64,000 nt of DNA from Diaphorobacter caeni (GTDB lineage: Bacteria > Pseudomonadota > Gammaproteobacteria > Burkholderiales > Burkholderiaceae_C). The notes below the pieces were generated by a model that made no database searches, had not been told where the DNA came from, and saw only the letters and a program-made list of their open reading frames with translations. Numbering within the stretch: position 1 is the first letter of the stretch; every line of letters begins with the position of its first letter. The stretch spans positions 1 to 64,000 of the forward strand of contig NZ_JADKYZ010000008.1 in assembly GCF_015354245.1 (NCBI RefSeq), read 5' to 3'. Position numbers and translations under genes: made by a program. Positions 11,115-20,142 of the stretch are shown in pieces.

Positions 11115-11432
11115 ATGACCCGATCTGACCTTGTTGAGGAACTGGCGGCCCGCTTCACCCAATTGACGCAGCGCGACGCCGAAATCGCCGTCAAGACCAT
11201 TCTCGACGCCGTCAGCGATGCTCTGGTGCGCGGTCACCGAATCGAAATCCGCGGCTTTGGCAGTTTCTCCGTCACGCGTCGTCCGCCCCGCATGGGCCGC
11301 AATCCACGCAGCGGCGAAGCCGTCGCCATCCCTGAAAAGCGCGTGCCGCACTTCAAGCCCGGCAAGGCCCTGCGCGAAGCCGTCGACCAGCGCACGCCAG
11401 CGGGCACAGCCCAGGCACCCATCACCGATTGA
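11115..11432 (+). CDS. ihfB: Integration host factor subunit beta
   Basis: 105 residues, a DNA-bending HU/IHF-family protein acting as a heterodimer with IHF-alpha. It starts [14 protein letters not shown] and carries the beta-arm motif [17 protein letters not shown] that inserts into the minor groove. The C-terminus (after GKALREAVD) is slightly longer than in E. coli (94 residues), ending [14 protein letters not shown]. The long in-frame upstream extension overlaps rpsA and its terminator and is not coding. Confidence 0.95.
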   Translation: MTRSDLVEELAARFTQLTQRDAEIAVKTILDAVSDALVRGHRIEIRGFGSFSVTRRPPRMGRNPRSGEAVAIPEKRVPHFKPGKALREAVDQRTPAGTAQAPITD

Positions 11433-11635
11433 TTCCTGAATCACGCTCCAAGTCTGCACAGGCGACAAGAATCGACGCCCTGCAGGCCGGCAGCCACCGA
11501 GGAAGAGCTGTCTCCCAGCAAAGACCACATCCTCCTGTCCGCATTGCAAGGCAATGCGCAGCACGGGGGGAAGGCGCATAGCGCCTCGGGGTGTGAACCC
11601 CTTTAGAATCCCCGCAGCCCCGGAGAGATTCATCC

Positions 11636-11950
11636 ATGAAATACTTCCTGTGGCTGCTCAAGGCAGCCATATTCTTCACGTTGTTCGCATTCGCGCTGAA
11701 CAACCAACAGGACTCCATCGTCCATTTCTTCTTTGGCACGCAATGGCGCGCGCCGCTGGTGCTGATCGTGCTGGCCGCGTTCACGCTGGGCGTGGTCGTC
11801 GGCGTGCTCGGCATGGTGCCGCGCTGGTGGAAGCACCGCGCCGCAGCGCAGAAGAGCGCACAGCCCGAGACGAGCGCCGTGGCGCCCGTGCAGGCGCCAA
11901 GCCCCGTCAACGACGCCGCATTGCAGCAGCCCCCCATCCATGGAATTTGA
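11636..11950 (+). CDS. lapA: LapA family inner-membrane protein
   Basis: 104 residues (DUF1049). Two membrane segments are visible, about residues 4-22 (FLWLLKAAIFFTLFAFAL) and 41-62 (PLVLIVLAAFTLGVVVGVLG), separated by the short conserved stretch NNQQDSIVHFFFG. A Pro/Ala-rich cytoplasmic tail follows. The SD GGAGAG lies at the expected distance. The stop overlaps the lapB start by 11 nt. In E. coli LapA/LapB affect lipopolysaccharide assembly. Confidence 0.9.
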   Translation: MKYFLWLLKAAIFFTLFAFALNNQQDSIVHFFFGTQWRAPLVLIVLAAFTLGVVVGVLGMVPRWWKHRAAAQKSAQPETSAVAPVQAPSPVNDAALQQPPIHGI

Positions 11951-13094
11951 TCTCAGCTGGATTCTGCTGGGCCTGCCGGTCGCCTTCGTGCTCGGCTGGC
12001 TGGCTTCGCGTTTCGACCTGCGCCAGTTGCGCGACGAGAACCGCCGCGCGCCCAAGGCGTATTTCAAGGGCCTGAACTTCCTGCTCAACGAGCAGCAGGA
12101 CCAGGCCATCGACGCCTTCATCGAGGCCGTGCAGAACGATCCCGACACCACCGAACTGCACTTCGCGCTGGGCAACCTGTTCCGCCGCCGGGGCGAGTAC
12201 AACCGTGCCGTGCGCGTGCACGAGCACCTGCTCTCGCGCGGCGACCTGAGCCGCGCCGACCGCGACCGTGCCCAGCATGCCCTCGCGCTCGACTTTCTCA
12301 AGGCCGGACTGCTGGATCGCGCGGAGGACGCGCTGCGTCGCCTCGAAGGCACGCCGTTCGAGGCGCAGGCGCGCGTGGCGCTGCTCGCCATCTACGAGCG
12401 CTCGCGCGACTGGCCACAGGCCATGGCGATCACCCAGAAGATGCAGGAGGCCCATCAGGGCGACTTCAGCGCGCGCCAGGCCCACTTTCTCTGCGAACAG
12501 GCACTCGCCAAGTCCGCACAGGGCGACACCGACGGCGCCGAGGCGCTGCTGCGTCAGGCCGTGCAGACGGCCCCGCAGGCGGCCCGCGCGCGCATCGAGC
12601 TGGCACGCCTCAAGCAACGCTCGGGCCAGCTGCAAGAGGCGCTCGACATCCTGCTTGAGCTCGCCGACGTCGCACCGCTCTGGCTGCCTCTGGCGGTGCC
12701 GCTGATGGTCGAGATCAGCCTTGCGACCGGCAAGGCCACCGAAGTGAAGGAACTGCTGAAACAGCGCTACGACGTCATGCCCTCGCTTGATCTGCTCGAA
12801 GGCATCGTCTCGCTCGAAAACGCGCTGGGCAACGGAGCCACCTCGCGTGAATGGTATGTGCGCCACCTCGAACACGAGTCCTCCCTAGTCGCTGCGGCCA
12901 AGTGGCTCCATGACGAAAAGCTCGAAAACGAGCAATTTCACCCTCAGGTGCAACGATCTCTTGACCAGGCCGCGAAGCCGCTCACACGCTACCGCTGCGC
13001 TGCCTGCGGCTTTGAGGCGCGTCAGCATTTCTGGCAGTGTCCCGGCTGCCAGACATGGGATAGTTACCCGGCGCGCAGAGTCGAGGAGCTTTAG
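11940..13094 (+). CDS. lapB: Lipopolysaccharide assembly protein B (YciM)
   Basis: 384 residues. An N-terminal membrane anchor (LSWILLGLPVAFVLGWLASRFD), then about nine TPR units (KAYFKGLNFLLNEQQDQAIDAFIEA ... ELHFALGNLFRRRGEYNRA), and a C-terminal rubredoxin-like metal site with two C-x2-C pairs, CAACGF and CPGC, followed by TWDSYP. In E. coli LapB works with FtsH to adjust LpxC degradation and hence LPS amount. Coupled to lapA by an 11-nt overlap. Confidence 0.94.
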   Translation: MEFDLSWILLGLPVAFVLGWLASRFDLRQLRDENRRAPKAYFKGLNFLLNEQQDQAIDAFIEAVQNDPDTTELHFALGNLFRRRGEYNRAVRVHEHLLSRGDLSRADRDRAQHALALDFLKAGLLDRAEDALRRLEGTPFEAQARVALLAIYERSRDWPQAMAITQKMQEAHQGDFSARQAHFLCEQALAKSAQGDTDGAEALLRQAVQTAPQAARARIELARLKQRSGQLQEALDILLELADVAPLWLPLAVPLMVEISLATGKATEVKELLKQRYDVMPSLDLLEGIVSLENALGNGATSREWYVRHLEHESSLVAAAKWLHDEKLENEQFHPQVQRSLDQAAKPLTRYRCAACGFEARQHFWQCPGCQTWDSYPARRVEEL

Positions 13095-13178
13095 GCACTC
13101 CTGCTCCTCCTCTCTGGCGTGTTGTGCAACACGGCATCCACACAAGAACGGATGCCATCACAGAGGGAGGACATCACC

Positions 13179-13574
13179 ATGCAAATCCGACGCTGGATCG
13201 TCAGTCTGGCGGCCATGCTGAGCACCACGCTCGCGCTGGCCGCCGTCGACATCAACAAGGCCACCGAGGCCGAACTCGACGGCATCAAGGGCATCGGCCC
13301 CGCCACCACCCGCCTGATCGTGGAGCAGCGCAAAGCCGGCCCTTTCACCGACTGGGCGGATCTGACCCGCCGCGTGAAGGGCATCGGTGCCAAGCGCGCC
13401 GCCAAGCTCTCGGGCGAGGGTCTGACCGTCAACGGCCAGCCGTTCGCTGCGGCGGCCGATGCATCGGCCAGCCCCGCCGGCACGGCAAAGACCGCCAGAC
13501 TCGCCGCCCAGAAACCGGCAGCAGCACCGGCAGCGGCACCGGCGGCGGAACCCGCCAAGGCGCAAAAGCCCTGA
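13179..13574 (+). CDS. ComEA-like helix-hairpin-helix protein
   Basis: 131 residues. Signal peptide MQIRRWIVSLAAMLSTTLALA, then a double HhH DNA-binding fold (VDINKATEAELDGIKGIGPA and LTRRVKGIGAKRAAKLSGEGL), then a low-complexity Ala/Pro/Lys tail from about residue 90. Proteins of this type are periplasmic DNA binders used in natural transformation, though many small ones are untested. The SD GGGAGG precedes ATG 13179. An earlier in-frame ATG has no SD and would bury the signal peptide. Confidence 0.85.
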   Translation: MQIRRWIVSLAAMLSTTLALAAVDINKATEAELDGIKGIGPATTRLIVEQRKAGPFTDWADLTRRVKGIGAKRAAKLSGEGLTVNGQPFAAAADASASPAGTAKTARLAAQKPAAAPAAAPAAEPAKAQKP

Positions 13575-13621
13575 CGCGGTTCTGAGCCGGTGGCGCGGCC
13601 CGTTTCGCGCCGCAAACAACC

Positions 13622-13653
13622 AAGCGATGGGAAGCGATTTCCATCGCTTTTTT
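13622..13653 (+). terminator. Rho-independent terminator after the ComEA-like gene
   Basis: AAGCGATGG (13622-13630) pairs with CCATCGCTT (13641-13649), followed by a T run. The remaining ~190 nt to mrpA are AT-richer, especially 13740-13810, and probably hold the mrp promoter, but I cannot place it. Confidence 0.85.
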
Positions 13654-13847
13654 CATGGCCGCTCGCCGCAACAAGGCTCGAGCAGACACGTCATTTCTCG
13701 CGGAAAATAGCTGCCGACTCGTCGCATTCAATCGCAACAACCCTTGAATTTATCGGAGTTTTACGAGGAAACCTTATATTCGACGTATGAAGCTTGCTTA
13801 TAAATCCATAGCAGCTTTCTCTCACGACCCCCTCACCGGTCACGCCC

Positions 13848-16847
13848 ATGTCTCTACTTCTGTTGATCATCCTTCCGTTGATCGGCAGCGTCATTGCCGC
13901 CATATTGCCTGCGAACGCGCGCAATACGGAGTCGACGCTGGCCGGTTTCATCGCGCTGTTCTGCGCGGTGCAGACGGCGCTGTACTTCCCCGATATCTCT
14001 CACGGCGAAGTGATACGGCAGGAGTTCGCCTGGCTGCCGGCGCTCGGGCTGAACTTCGTGATCCGCATGGACGGTTTCTCGTGGATGTTCAGCATGCTCA
14101 TCATGGGCATCGGCAGTCTGGTCGTGCTGTACGCGCGCTACTACATGTCGCCCGCGGATCCGGTGCCGCGCTTCTTCTCGTTCTTTCTGGCCTTCATGGG
14201 CGCGATGTCGGGCGTCGTGCTGTCGGGCAACATCATCCAGCTGGTGTTCTTCTGGGAACTCACCAGCCTGTTCTCCTTTCTGCTGATCGGCTACTGGCAC
14301 CACCGTGAAGACGCGCGTCGCGGCGCGCGCATGGCGCTCACCGTCACCGGCACGGGCGGGCTGTGCCTGCTCGCGGGCATGCTGGTGATCGGACACATCG
14401 TCGGCAGCTACGACCTGGACCGCGTGCTCGGCTCGGCCGAGCTGGTGCGCAATCACCCGATGTATCTCACGGCACTGGTGCTGGTGCTGCTCGGCGCGTT
14501 CACCAAGAGCGCGCAGTTCCCGTTCCAGTTCTGGCTGCCCAACGCCATGGCCGCGCCCACGCCGGTCTCGTCCTATCTGCATTCGGCCACCATGGTGAAG
14601 CTCGGCGTGTTCCTGCTCGCGCGCTTCTGGCCGGTGATGGCGGGCACCGACGAATGGTTCTGGCTGGTCAGCGGTGCGGGCGTTGCCACGCTGCTGATCG
14701 GCGGCTACGCGGCCATGTTCCAGAACGACCTCAAGGGACTGCTCGCCTACTCCACGATCTCGCATCTGGGCCTGATCACGCTGCTTCTCGGCATGAACAG
14801 CCCCCTCGCCGCCGTGGCCGCCGTCTTCCACATCATGAACCACGCGACCTTCAAGGCCTCGCTGTTCATGGCGACCGGCATCATCGACCATGAAAGCGGC
14901 ACCCGCGACATCCGACGCCTCTCGGGCCTGCGCCACATGATGCCGGTGACCGCCACGCTCGCCACCGTGGCCGCCGCCGCGATGGCCGGCGTGCCGCTGC
15001 TCAACGGTTTTCTGTCGAAGGAAATGTTCTTCGCGGAGACCGTGTTCGTTGATTCCACGCCCTTCGTCGGCATCGCCATGCCGATTCTGGCGACCATCGC
15101 GGGCGTGTTCAGCGTCGCCTACTCGCTGCGCTTCATCGTTGACGTGTTCTGGGGGCCCAAGTGCACCGACCTGCCCCTGCAGCCGCACGAACCCCCGCAC
15201 TGGATGCGCGTGCCGGTCGAGCTGCTGGTGCTCGCCTGCCTGCTCGTCGGCATCTTCCCGAACTGGGCGATCGGCCGCTTCCTCGACGCGGCCGCACTGC
15301 CTGTCGTCGGGACCGGGCAGCTTCCCGAATTCAGTCTCGCGATCTGGCACGGCTTCAACACGCCACTGGTGATGAGCATCATCGCGCTCGCGGGCGGCAT
15401 CCTGCTGTACTGGGCGTTGCGCACGCAGCGCGAGGCCGGCCGCATCGACGGACCTCCGATCATGCAGCGCATCAGCGGCCGCCGCATCTTCGAGGGCTTC
15501 ATCACCCTGCTCACCATTGCCGGTCGTCGCGGCAAGCGCCTGCTGTCCACCCACAAGCTGCAGTGGCAGATGATGTGGCTGGCGCTCGCCACCGTGGTCG
15601 CGGCCGTCATCCCCATCGTCGCGCGCGGCATCGAGTTCGGCAATCGCGGCACGCTGCCACTCTCGCCCGCCTTCGTCATTCTCTGGTCCGTAGGGTCGGC
15701 CTGCGCGCTGGCCGCTGCCTGGCAGGCCAAGTACCACCGCCTTGCCGCGTTGACGCTGATGGGCGGCTCGGGCCTGTGCACGGTGCTGACCTTCCTGTGG
15801 TTCTCCGCACCCGATCTGGCGCTCACCCAGCTCGTCGTGGAGATCGTCACCACCATCCTCATCCTGCTGGGCCTGCGCTGGCTGCCCAAGCGCGATCAGG
15901 CGATCTCGCTGGCCGATGACCGCTCCATGCGCACCCGCGCACGCCGCATGCGCGACTTCGTGATCGCCACCTGTGCCGGCGGCGGCATGGCGTGGCTGGC
16001 CTACGCGATGATGAGCCGTCCGTTCCCCGAAAGCACCTCCACCTTCTTCCTCGAGCGCGCGCTCACCGAAGGCGGCGGCGCCAACGTGGTCAACGTGATG
16101 CTGGTCGACTTCCGCGGCTTCGACACCTTCGGCGAGATCGTCGTGCTCGGCATCGTGGCGCTCACCGTCTATGCCCTGCTGCGGCGCTTCCGCCCCGCCC
16201 CCGAGGCCATGGATCTGCCCGAGCAGCAGCGCTGGCTCGCGCCCGACTTGCAGACCGACCTGCTCAACCCGCGCAACGCCAAGGACACCGCCGTGGGCTA
16301 TCTGATGGTGCCCGCCGTACTCGTGCGCCTGCTGCTGCCGTTCACCGCGCTGGTGTCGTTCCACCTGTTCCTGCGCGGCCACAACGAGCCAGGCGGCGGC
16401 TTCGTGGCGGGTCTCGTGCTGTCGGTCGGCCTGCTGCTGCAATACATCATCTCCGGCACCGAGTGGGTCGAGGAACATCTCACGCTGTTCCCGCGCAAAT
16501 GGATCGCGCTCGGCATGCTGTTCGCGCTTGGCACCGGGCTGGGATCGATCTTCTTCGGCTACCCCTTCCTCACCAGCCACACCGCACATTTCACGTTGCC
16601 GGTCATCGGTGAAATACACATCGCGAGCGCGCTGTTCTTCGACATCGGCGTGTTCCTGCTCGTGGTCGGATCGACGCTGCTGATTCTCGTAGCCATCGCC
16701 CACCAGTCGGTGCGCGGCCATCGCTACCACCAGCGTCTGCTGGAAGAGCAGCGCGACGCCCACACCGTGGACAAGCCGGAGGAACCCGAGCGCTTCGCCT
16801 CCGACGACAACACCGCCCCCGATCTCGCGCCCAAAGGAGCCAGTTGA
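13848..16847 (+). CDS. mrpA: Mrp antiporter subunit A/B fusion
   Basis: 999 residues, a polytopic membrane protein. The N-terminal ~490 residues are the complex-I ND5-like proton channel (SAQFPFQFWLPNAMAAPTPV near residue 220, LLAYSTISHLG, FKASLFMATG). The middle holds the MrpA C-terminal extension. From about residue 780 there is an MrpB domain (LLLPFTALVSFHLFLRGHNE, PGGGFVAGLVLS). Fused A/B is typical of group 2 (Pha-type) Mrp systems, which exchange Na+ or K+ for H+ and support alkali or salt tolerance. First gene of a six-gene coupled operon: its TGA overlaps the mrpC ATG by one base. Confidence 0.94.
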   Translation: MSLLLLIILPLIGSVIAAILPANARNTESTLAGFIALFCAVQTALYFPDISHGEVIRQEFAWLPALGLNFVIRMDGFSWMFSMLIMGIGSLVVLYARYYMSPADPVPRFFSFFLAFMGAMSGVVLSGNIIQLVFFWELTSLFSFLLIGYWHHREDARRGARMALTVTGTGGLCLLAGMLVIGHIVGSYDLDRVLGSAELVRNHPMYLTALVLVLLGAFTKSAQFPFQFWLPNAMAAPTPVSSYLHSATMVKLGVFLLARFWPVMAGTDEWFWLVSGAGVATLLIGGYAAMFQNDLKGLLAYSTISHLGLITLLLGMNSPLAAVAAVFHIMNHATFKASLFMATGIIDHESGTRDIRRLSGLRHMMPVTATLATVAAAAMAGVPLLNGFLSKEMFFAETVFVDSTPFVGIAMPILATIAGVFSVAYSLRFIVDVFWGPKCTDLPLQPHEPPHWMRVPVELLVLACLLVGIFPNWAIGRFLDAAALPVVGTGQLPEFSLAIWHGFNTPLVMSIIALAGGILLYWALRTQREAGRIDGPPIMQRISGRRIFEGFITLLTIAGRRGKRLLSTHKLQWQMMWLALATVVAAVIPIVARGIEFGNRGTLPLSPAFVILWSVGSACALAAAWQAKYHRLAALTLMGGSGLCTVLTFLWFSAPDLALTQLVVEIVTTILILLGLRWLPKRDQAISLADDRSMRTRARRMRDFVIATCAGGGMAWLAYAMMSRPFPESTSTFFLERALTEGGGANVVNVMLVDFRGFDTFGEIVVLGIVALTVYALLRRFRPAPEAMDLPEQQRWLAPDLQTDLLNPRNAKDTAVGYLMVPAVLVRLLLPFTALVSFHLFLRGHNEPGGGFVAGLVLSVGLLLQYIISGTEWVEEHLTLFPRKWIALGMLFALGTGLGSIFFGYPFLTSHTAHFTLPVIGEIHIASALFFDIGVFLLVVGSTLLILVAIAHQSVRGHRYHQRLLEEQRDAHTVDKPEEPERFASDDNTAPDLAPKGAS

Positions 16848-17212
16848 TGGAAATCGTACTTGCCATCGCCATTGGCGTGCTCACCGGCTCCGGCGTCTGG
16901 CTGCTGCTGCGCCCGCGTACCTTTCAGGTCATCATGGGCCTGTCGCTGCTGGCCTATGCGGTCAATCTGTTCATGTTCAGCATGGGTCGCATCGGCCTTG
17001 CCATCGACAAGGAGCCCGTGCTCGCCGCCGGCGTGCCGCAGGATCTGCACCACTACGCCGACCCGATGCCTCAGGCCCTCGTTCTCACGGCCATCGTGAT
17101 CGGCTTCGCCATGACGGCGCTGTTCCTCGTCGTGCTGCTCGCGCTGCGCGGCATGAGCGGCACTGACCATGTGGACGGCGTCGACGCGCGCAATTCGCAG
17201 GAGATGCCATGA
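16847..17212 (+). CDS. mrpC: Mrp antiporter subunit C
   Basis: 121 residues, homologous to NuoK. Three membrane helices are visible, with the motif GVWLLLRPRTFQVIMGLSLLAYAVNLF and DPMPQALVLTAIVIGFA. AAAGGAGCC precedes ATG 16847, which overlaps the mrpA stop (TGATG). A TTG one codon earlier is a less likely start. The end overlaps mrpD by 4 nt (ATGA). Confidence 0.94.
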   Translation: MEIVLAIAIGVLTGSGVWLLLRPRTFQVIMGLSLLAYAVNLFMFSMGRIGLAIDKEPVLAAGVPQDLHHYADPMPQALVLTAIVIGFAMTALFLVVLLALRGMSGTDHVDGVDARNSQEMP

Positions 17213-18945
17213 GCTTGAGCGCAATCACCGATGCGCTGATGCCGCACCTGATCCTGGCCCCCATCATGCTGCCTATGTTCACGGCGGCCATCATGCTGCT
17301 GCTGGGCGAGAAGAACCAGCGCGCCAAGCTCGTCATCAACCTGCTGTCCACCTTCATCGGCCTGATCGTCGCGGTGCAGCTGCTGCGCTGGAGCAAGATG
17401 ACCGGAAGCAGCGCCGCCATGGGCGTCTACCTGCCCGGCAACTGGCCCGCGCCGTTCGGCATCGTGCTGGTGCTCGACCGGCTCTCGGCGATGATGCTGG
17501 TGCTCACGAGCTTCGTCGCGCTGTGCTCGATCATCTTTGCCGCATCCCGCTGGCACCGCGCTGGCGTGCACTACCACCCGCTGTTCCAGCTGCAGCTGAT
17601 GGGTCTGGCGGGCGCGTTCCTCACGGCCGATCTGTTCAACCTGTTCGTGTTCTTCGAGATCATGCTGGCCGCGTCCTACGGGTTGCTGCTGCACGGCTCG
17701 GGCCGCACGCGCGTGCAGGCGGGCCTGCACTACATCGCGATCAATCTGGCGGCCTCCTCGCTGTTCCTGATCGGTGCGTCCATGCTGTACGGCATCACCG
17801 GCACGCTGAACATGGCCGACCTCGCGCAGGCCATCCCCAAGGTCGCCGATGCGGATCGTGGCCTGCTGCATGCGGCGGCTGCGATTCTCGCGACCGCCTT
17901 CCTCATCAAGTCCGCCGTCTGGCCGCTCAACTTCTGGCTGGTGCCCGCCTACAGCGCCGCGACGCCGCCCGTGGGCGCGCTGTTCGCCATCATGACCAAG
18001 GTCGGCATCTACACCATCGTGCGCCTGTGGACGCTCATGTTCAGCAGCGAAGCAGGAGGATCGGCGCATTTCGGCAGCATGTGGCTGATCGGCGGCGGCG
18101 TGCTCACCATGGCCTTCGGCGCCATCGGCATGCTGGGTTCGCAGCGGTTTGCGAACCTTGCGGGCTATGCCGCGATCCTCTCGTCGGGCTCGCTGCTGGC
18201 CGCCGTGGGCTTCGGGCAGAACGAGCTGACAGCCGGTCTGCTTTACTACCTGCCGAGTTCCACGCTCGCGGTCTGCACGCTGTTCCTGCTGTCCGATCTG
18301 GTCGAGCGCTGGCGCAATGACGGCTCCAGCTTCACGCCGTACGACGCCGACGAGGCCGCGCCATTCCTGTCGCCTGAACTCGTGCCGCAGGCAGGCACCA
18401 ACTTCGATGAAGACGAAGAGGTGCTGGTCGGCCGCGTGATCCCCGCCGCGGCCGCGTTCCTCGGCATCGCGTTCCTGATGTGCACGCTGGTGATCGCGGG
18501 CCTGCCGCCGCTCTCGGGCTTCATCGGCAAGTTCGCGATGCTCACCGCGCTGATGAACCCGCTCGGCCTCGGCTCATCGGCGGGCATACAGCTCGGCGCG
18601 CCAGGCTGGACGCTGGTCACGCTGATGATCGTCAGCGGCCTGATCGCGCTGATCGCGCTCACCCGCTCGGGCATCCGGGTGTTCTGGGCCAGCCATGCCC
18701 GCACGGCCCCCAATCTGCGGCTCGTCGAAGCGCTGCCGATCGCCCTTCTGCTGTGCGCCAGCATCGTCTTCACCGTCCGCGCCGACGACGTGATGCGCTA
18801 CACCCAGGCCACCGCCAACATGCTGCACTCGCCAGGCACCTACATCGGCACGGTGATGTCCGCGCGGCCCAAGCCCAGCCCCGCCCCGCATGACGCCGCC
18901 GCCGAGCCTTCCACGCCCGCGACGCAAGGAGGTCAGCCACAATGA
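17209..18945 (+). CDS. mrpD: Mrp antiporter subunit D
   Basis: 578 residues, homologous to NuoN/M proton channels. Conserved charged helices include DLFNLFVFFEIMLAASYGLL (Glu in TM5) and FLIKSAVWPLNFWLVPAYSA with the channel Lys. A soluble loop (DADEAAPFLSPELVPQAGTN) interrupts the C-terminal third, and the protein ends in a Pro/Ala tail. Overlaps mrpC and mrpE by 4 nt each, so the operon is translationally coupled. Confidence 0.94.
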   Translation: MSLSAITDALMPHLILAPIMLPMFTAAIMLLLGEKNQRAKLVINLLSTFIGLIVAVQLLRWSKMTGSSAAMGVYLPGNWPAPFGIVLVLDRLSAMMLVLTSFVALCSIIFAASRWHRAGVHYHPLFQLQLMGLAGAFLTADLFNLFVFFEIMLAASYGLLLHGSGRTRVQAGLHYIAINLAASSLFLIGASMLYGITGTLNMADLAQAIPKVADADRGLLHAAAAILATAFLIKSAVWPLNFWLVPAYSAATPPVGALFAIMTKVGIYTIVRLWTLMFSSEAGGSAHFGSMWLIGGGVLTMAFGAIGMLGSQRFANLAGYAAILSSGSLLAAVGFGQNELTAGLLYYLPSSTLAVCTLFLLSDLVERWRNDGSSFTPYDADEAAPFLSPELVPQAGTNFDEDEEVLVGRVIPAAAAFLGIAFLMCTLVIAGLPPLSGFIGKFAMLTALMNPLGLGSSAGIQLGAPGWTLVTLMIVSGLIALIALTRSGIRVFWASHARTAPNLRLVEALPIALLLCASIVFTVRADDVMRYTQATANMLHSPGTYIGTVMSARPKPSPAPHDAAAEPSTPATQGGQPQ

Positions 18946-19433
18946 TGAAGAAAATCTTCCCCGCACCGCTGCTGTCCGTGGCGCTGTTCGTGATCTGGCT
19001 GCTGCTCAACCAGACCCTGAGCCCGGGCCATCTGCTGCTGGCGCTGATCCTTGCGCTGCTGCTGCCCGTGCTGTTCAGCGGCCTGCGTCCACGCCATGTG
19101 AAGGTGCGCAACATCGGCGCGATCCTGCGCCTGTGCTTCGCCGTCGTCGTGGACACCACCGAATCCAACATCGCCGTGATCCGCTTTCTCGTGCATCCAT
19201 CGTCACGCCGCGCGCCATCGGATTTCGTGAGCATTCCTCTGGAACTGCGCGACCCCAACGGCCTCGCCGTGCTCGCGATGATCGTCTGCATCACCCCCGG
19301 CACCGCCTGGGCCGAGCTGTCGCTGGACCGCTCGGTGCTGATGCTCCACGTGCTCGAGGTGGAAGATCCCGAGCCGATCATCGCCCACGTGAAGGCCAAG
19401 TACGAGCGTCCCCTCATGGAGATTTTCGAATGA
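18942..19433 (+). CDS. mrpE: Mrp antiporter subunit E
   Basis: 163 residues. Two or three N-terminal membrane helices (LLSVALFVIWLLLNQTLSPG and LLLALILALLLPVLFS), then the family's conserved ANIAVI-like stretch (ESNIAVIRFLVHP) and ITPGTAWAEL. The SD GGAGG lies inside the end of mrpD. The stop overlaps the mrpF start by 4 nt. Confidence 0.93.
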   Translation: MMKKIFPAPLLSVALFVIWLLLNQTLSPGHLLLALILALLLPVLFSGLRPRHVKVRNIGAILRLCFAVVVDTTESNIAVIRFLVHPSSRRAPSDFVSIPLELRDPNGLAVLAMIVCITPGTAWAELSLDRSVLMLHVLEVEDPEPIIAHVKAKYERPLMEIFE

Positions 19434-19711
19434 TCAATCCCGTGCTCTCCTGGGCCGTGCCCATTGCCATGTTCCTGCTGGCGCTGGCGATGCTCTGCTG
19501 CCTCGTGCGCATCCTGCGCGGCCCCGCGGCGCAGGACCGCGTGCTGGCGCTCGACTGCATGTATCTGAACGGCATGCTCTTCATGCTGGTGCTCGGCATC
19601 TACTACAGCTCCAGCGCCTATTTCGAGGCTGCCCTGCTGATCGCGCTGCTGGGCTTTGCAAGCTCGACGGCGATGGCCAAGTTCCTGCTGCGCGGCGAGG
19701 TGATCGAATGA
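19430..19711 (+). CDS. mrpF: Mrp antiporter subunit F
   Basis: 93 residues with three hydrophobic helices and the family motif RILRGPAAQDRVLALDCMYL. It starts at the ATG overlapping the mrpE TGA (ATGA) and ends overlapping mrpG in the same way. MrpF resembles small subunits needed for assembly of the full Mrp complex in the cytoplasmic membrane. Confidence 0.92.
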   Translation: MINPVLSWAVPIAMFLLALAMLCCLVRILRGPAAQDRVLALDCMYLNGMLFMLVLGIYYSSSAYFEAALLIALLGFASSTAMAKFLLRGEVIE

Positions 19712-20106
19712 TCGAACAACCGCTGCCGCTCTGGCTCGACATCTTCATCTCCGTCGTCGTGGTGCTGGGCGCGCTCATCGCGCTGATCGGCTCGTCGGGC
19801 CTGCTGCGCCTCAAGAGCTATTTCGAACGCGTCCACGCGCCCTCGATCATCGCGACGCTGGGCACCTGGTGCATCATGCACGCCACCGTGATCTACTTCT
19901 CGGTGCAGGAGCACAAGTTCGCGATCCACGCGATCCTGATCGCCATCTTCATCGCCGTGACCGTGCCGGTGACCACCATCTTCCTGATGCGCGCGGCGCT
20001 GTTCCGTGCCCGCCGCTCGGGCGAAGACGTGCCGCCCAGCCTGAGCGACAACACGGAAAGCCGCACCCGCGCGGCCGCCCTGCTGTCGGGTGAAGAGCCG
20101 GACTGA
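19708..20106 (+). CDS. mrpG: Mrp antiporter subunit G
   Basis: 132 residues. Three helices with the diagnostic GALIALIGSSGLLRLKSYFERVHAP and GTWCIM stretches, then a hydrophilic C-terminal tail. Last gene of the operon, with no further overlap downstream. It converges with the minus-strand effector gene, and only 36 nt separate the two stops. Confidence 0.93.
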   Translation: MIEQPLPLWLDIFISVVVVLGALIALIGSSGLLRLKSYFERVHAPSIIATLGTWCIMHATVIYFSVQEHKFAIHAILIAIFIAVTVPVTTIFLMRAALFRARRSGEDVPPSLSDNTESRTRAAALLSGEEPD

Positions 20107-20142
20107 GGCGCAGCGCTCGCCGTGGCGAGCGTGCGCCACGGC

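Noticed and set aside
13740-13847. A defined sigma70 promoter for the mrp operon
   Set aside because: AT-rich boxes (TATATT, TTATAA) occur but none has a -35 at the right spacing, so I do not mark one.
13854-16763. 969-residue minus-strand ORF opposite mrpA
   Set aside because: Antisense shadow of a clear membrane antiporter subunit; extremely polar and motif-free.
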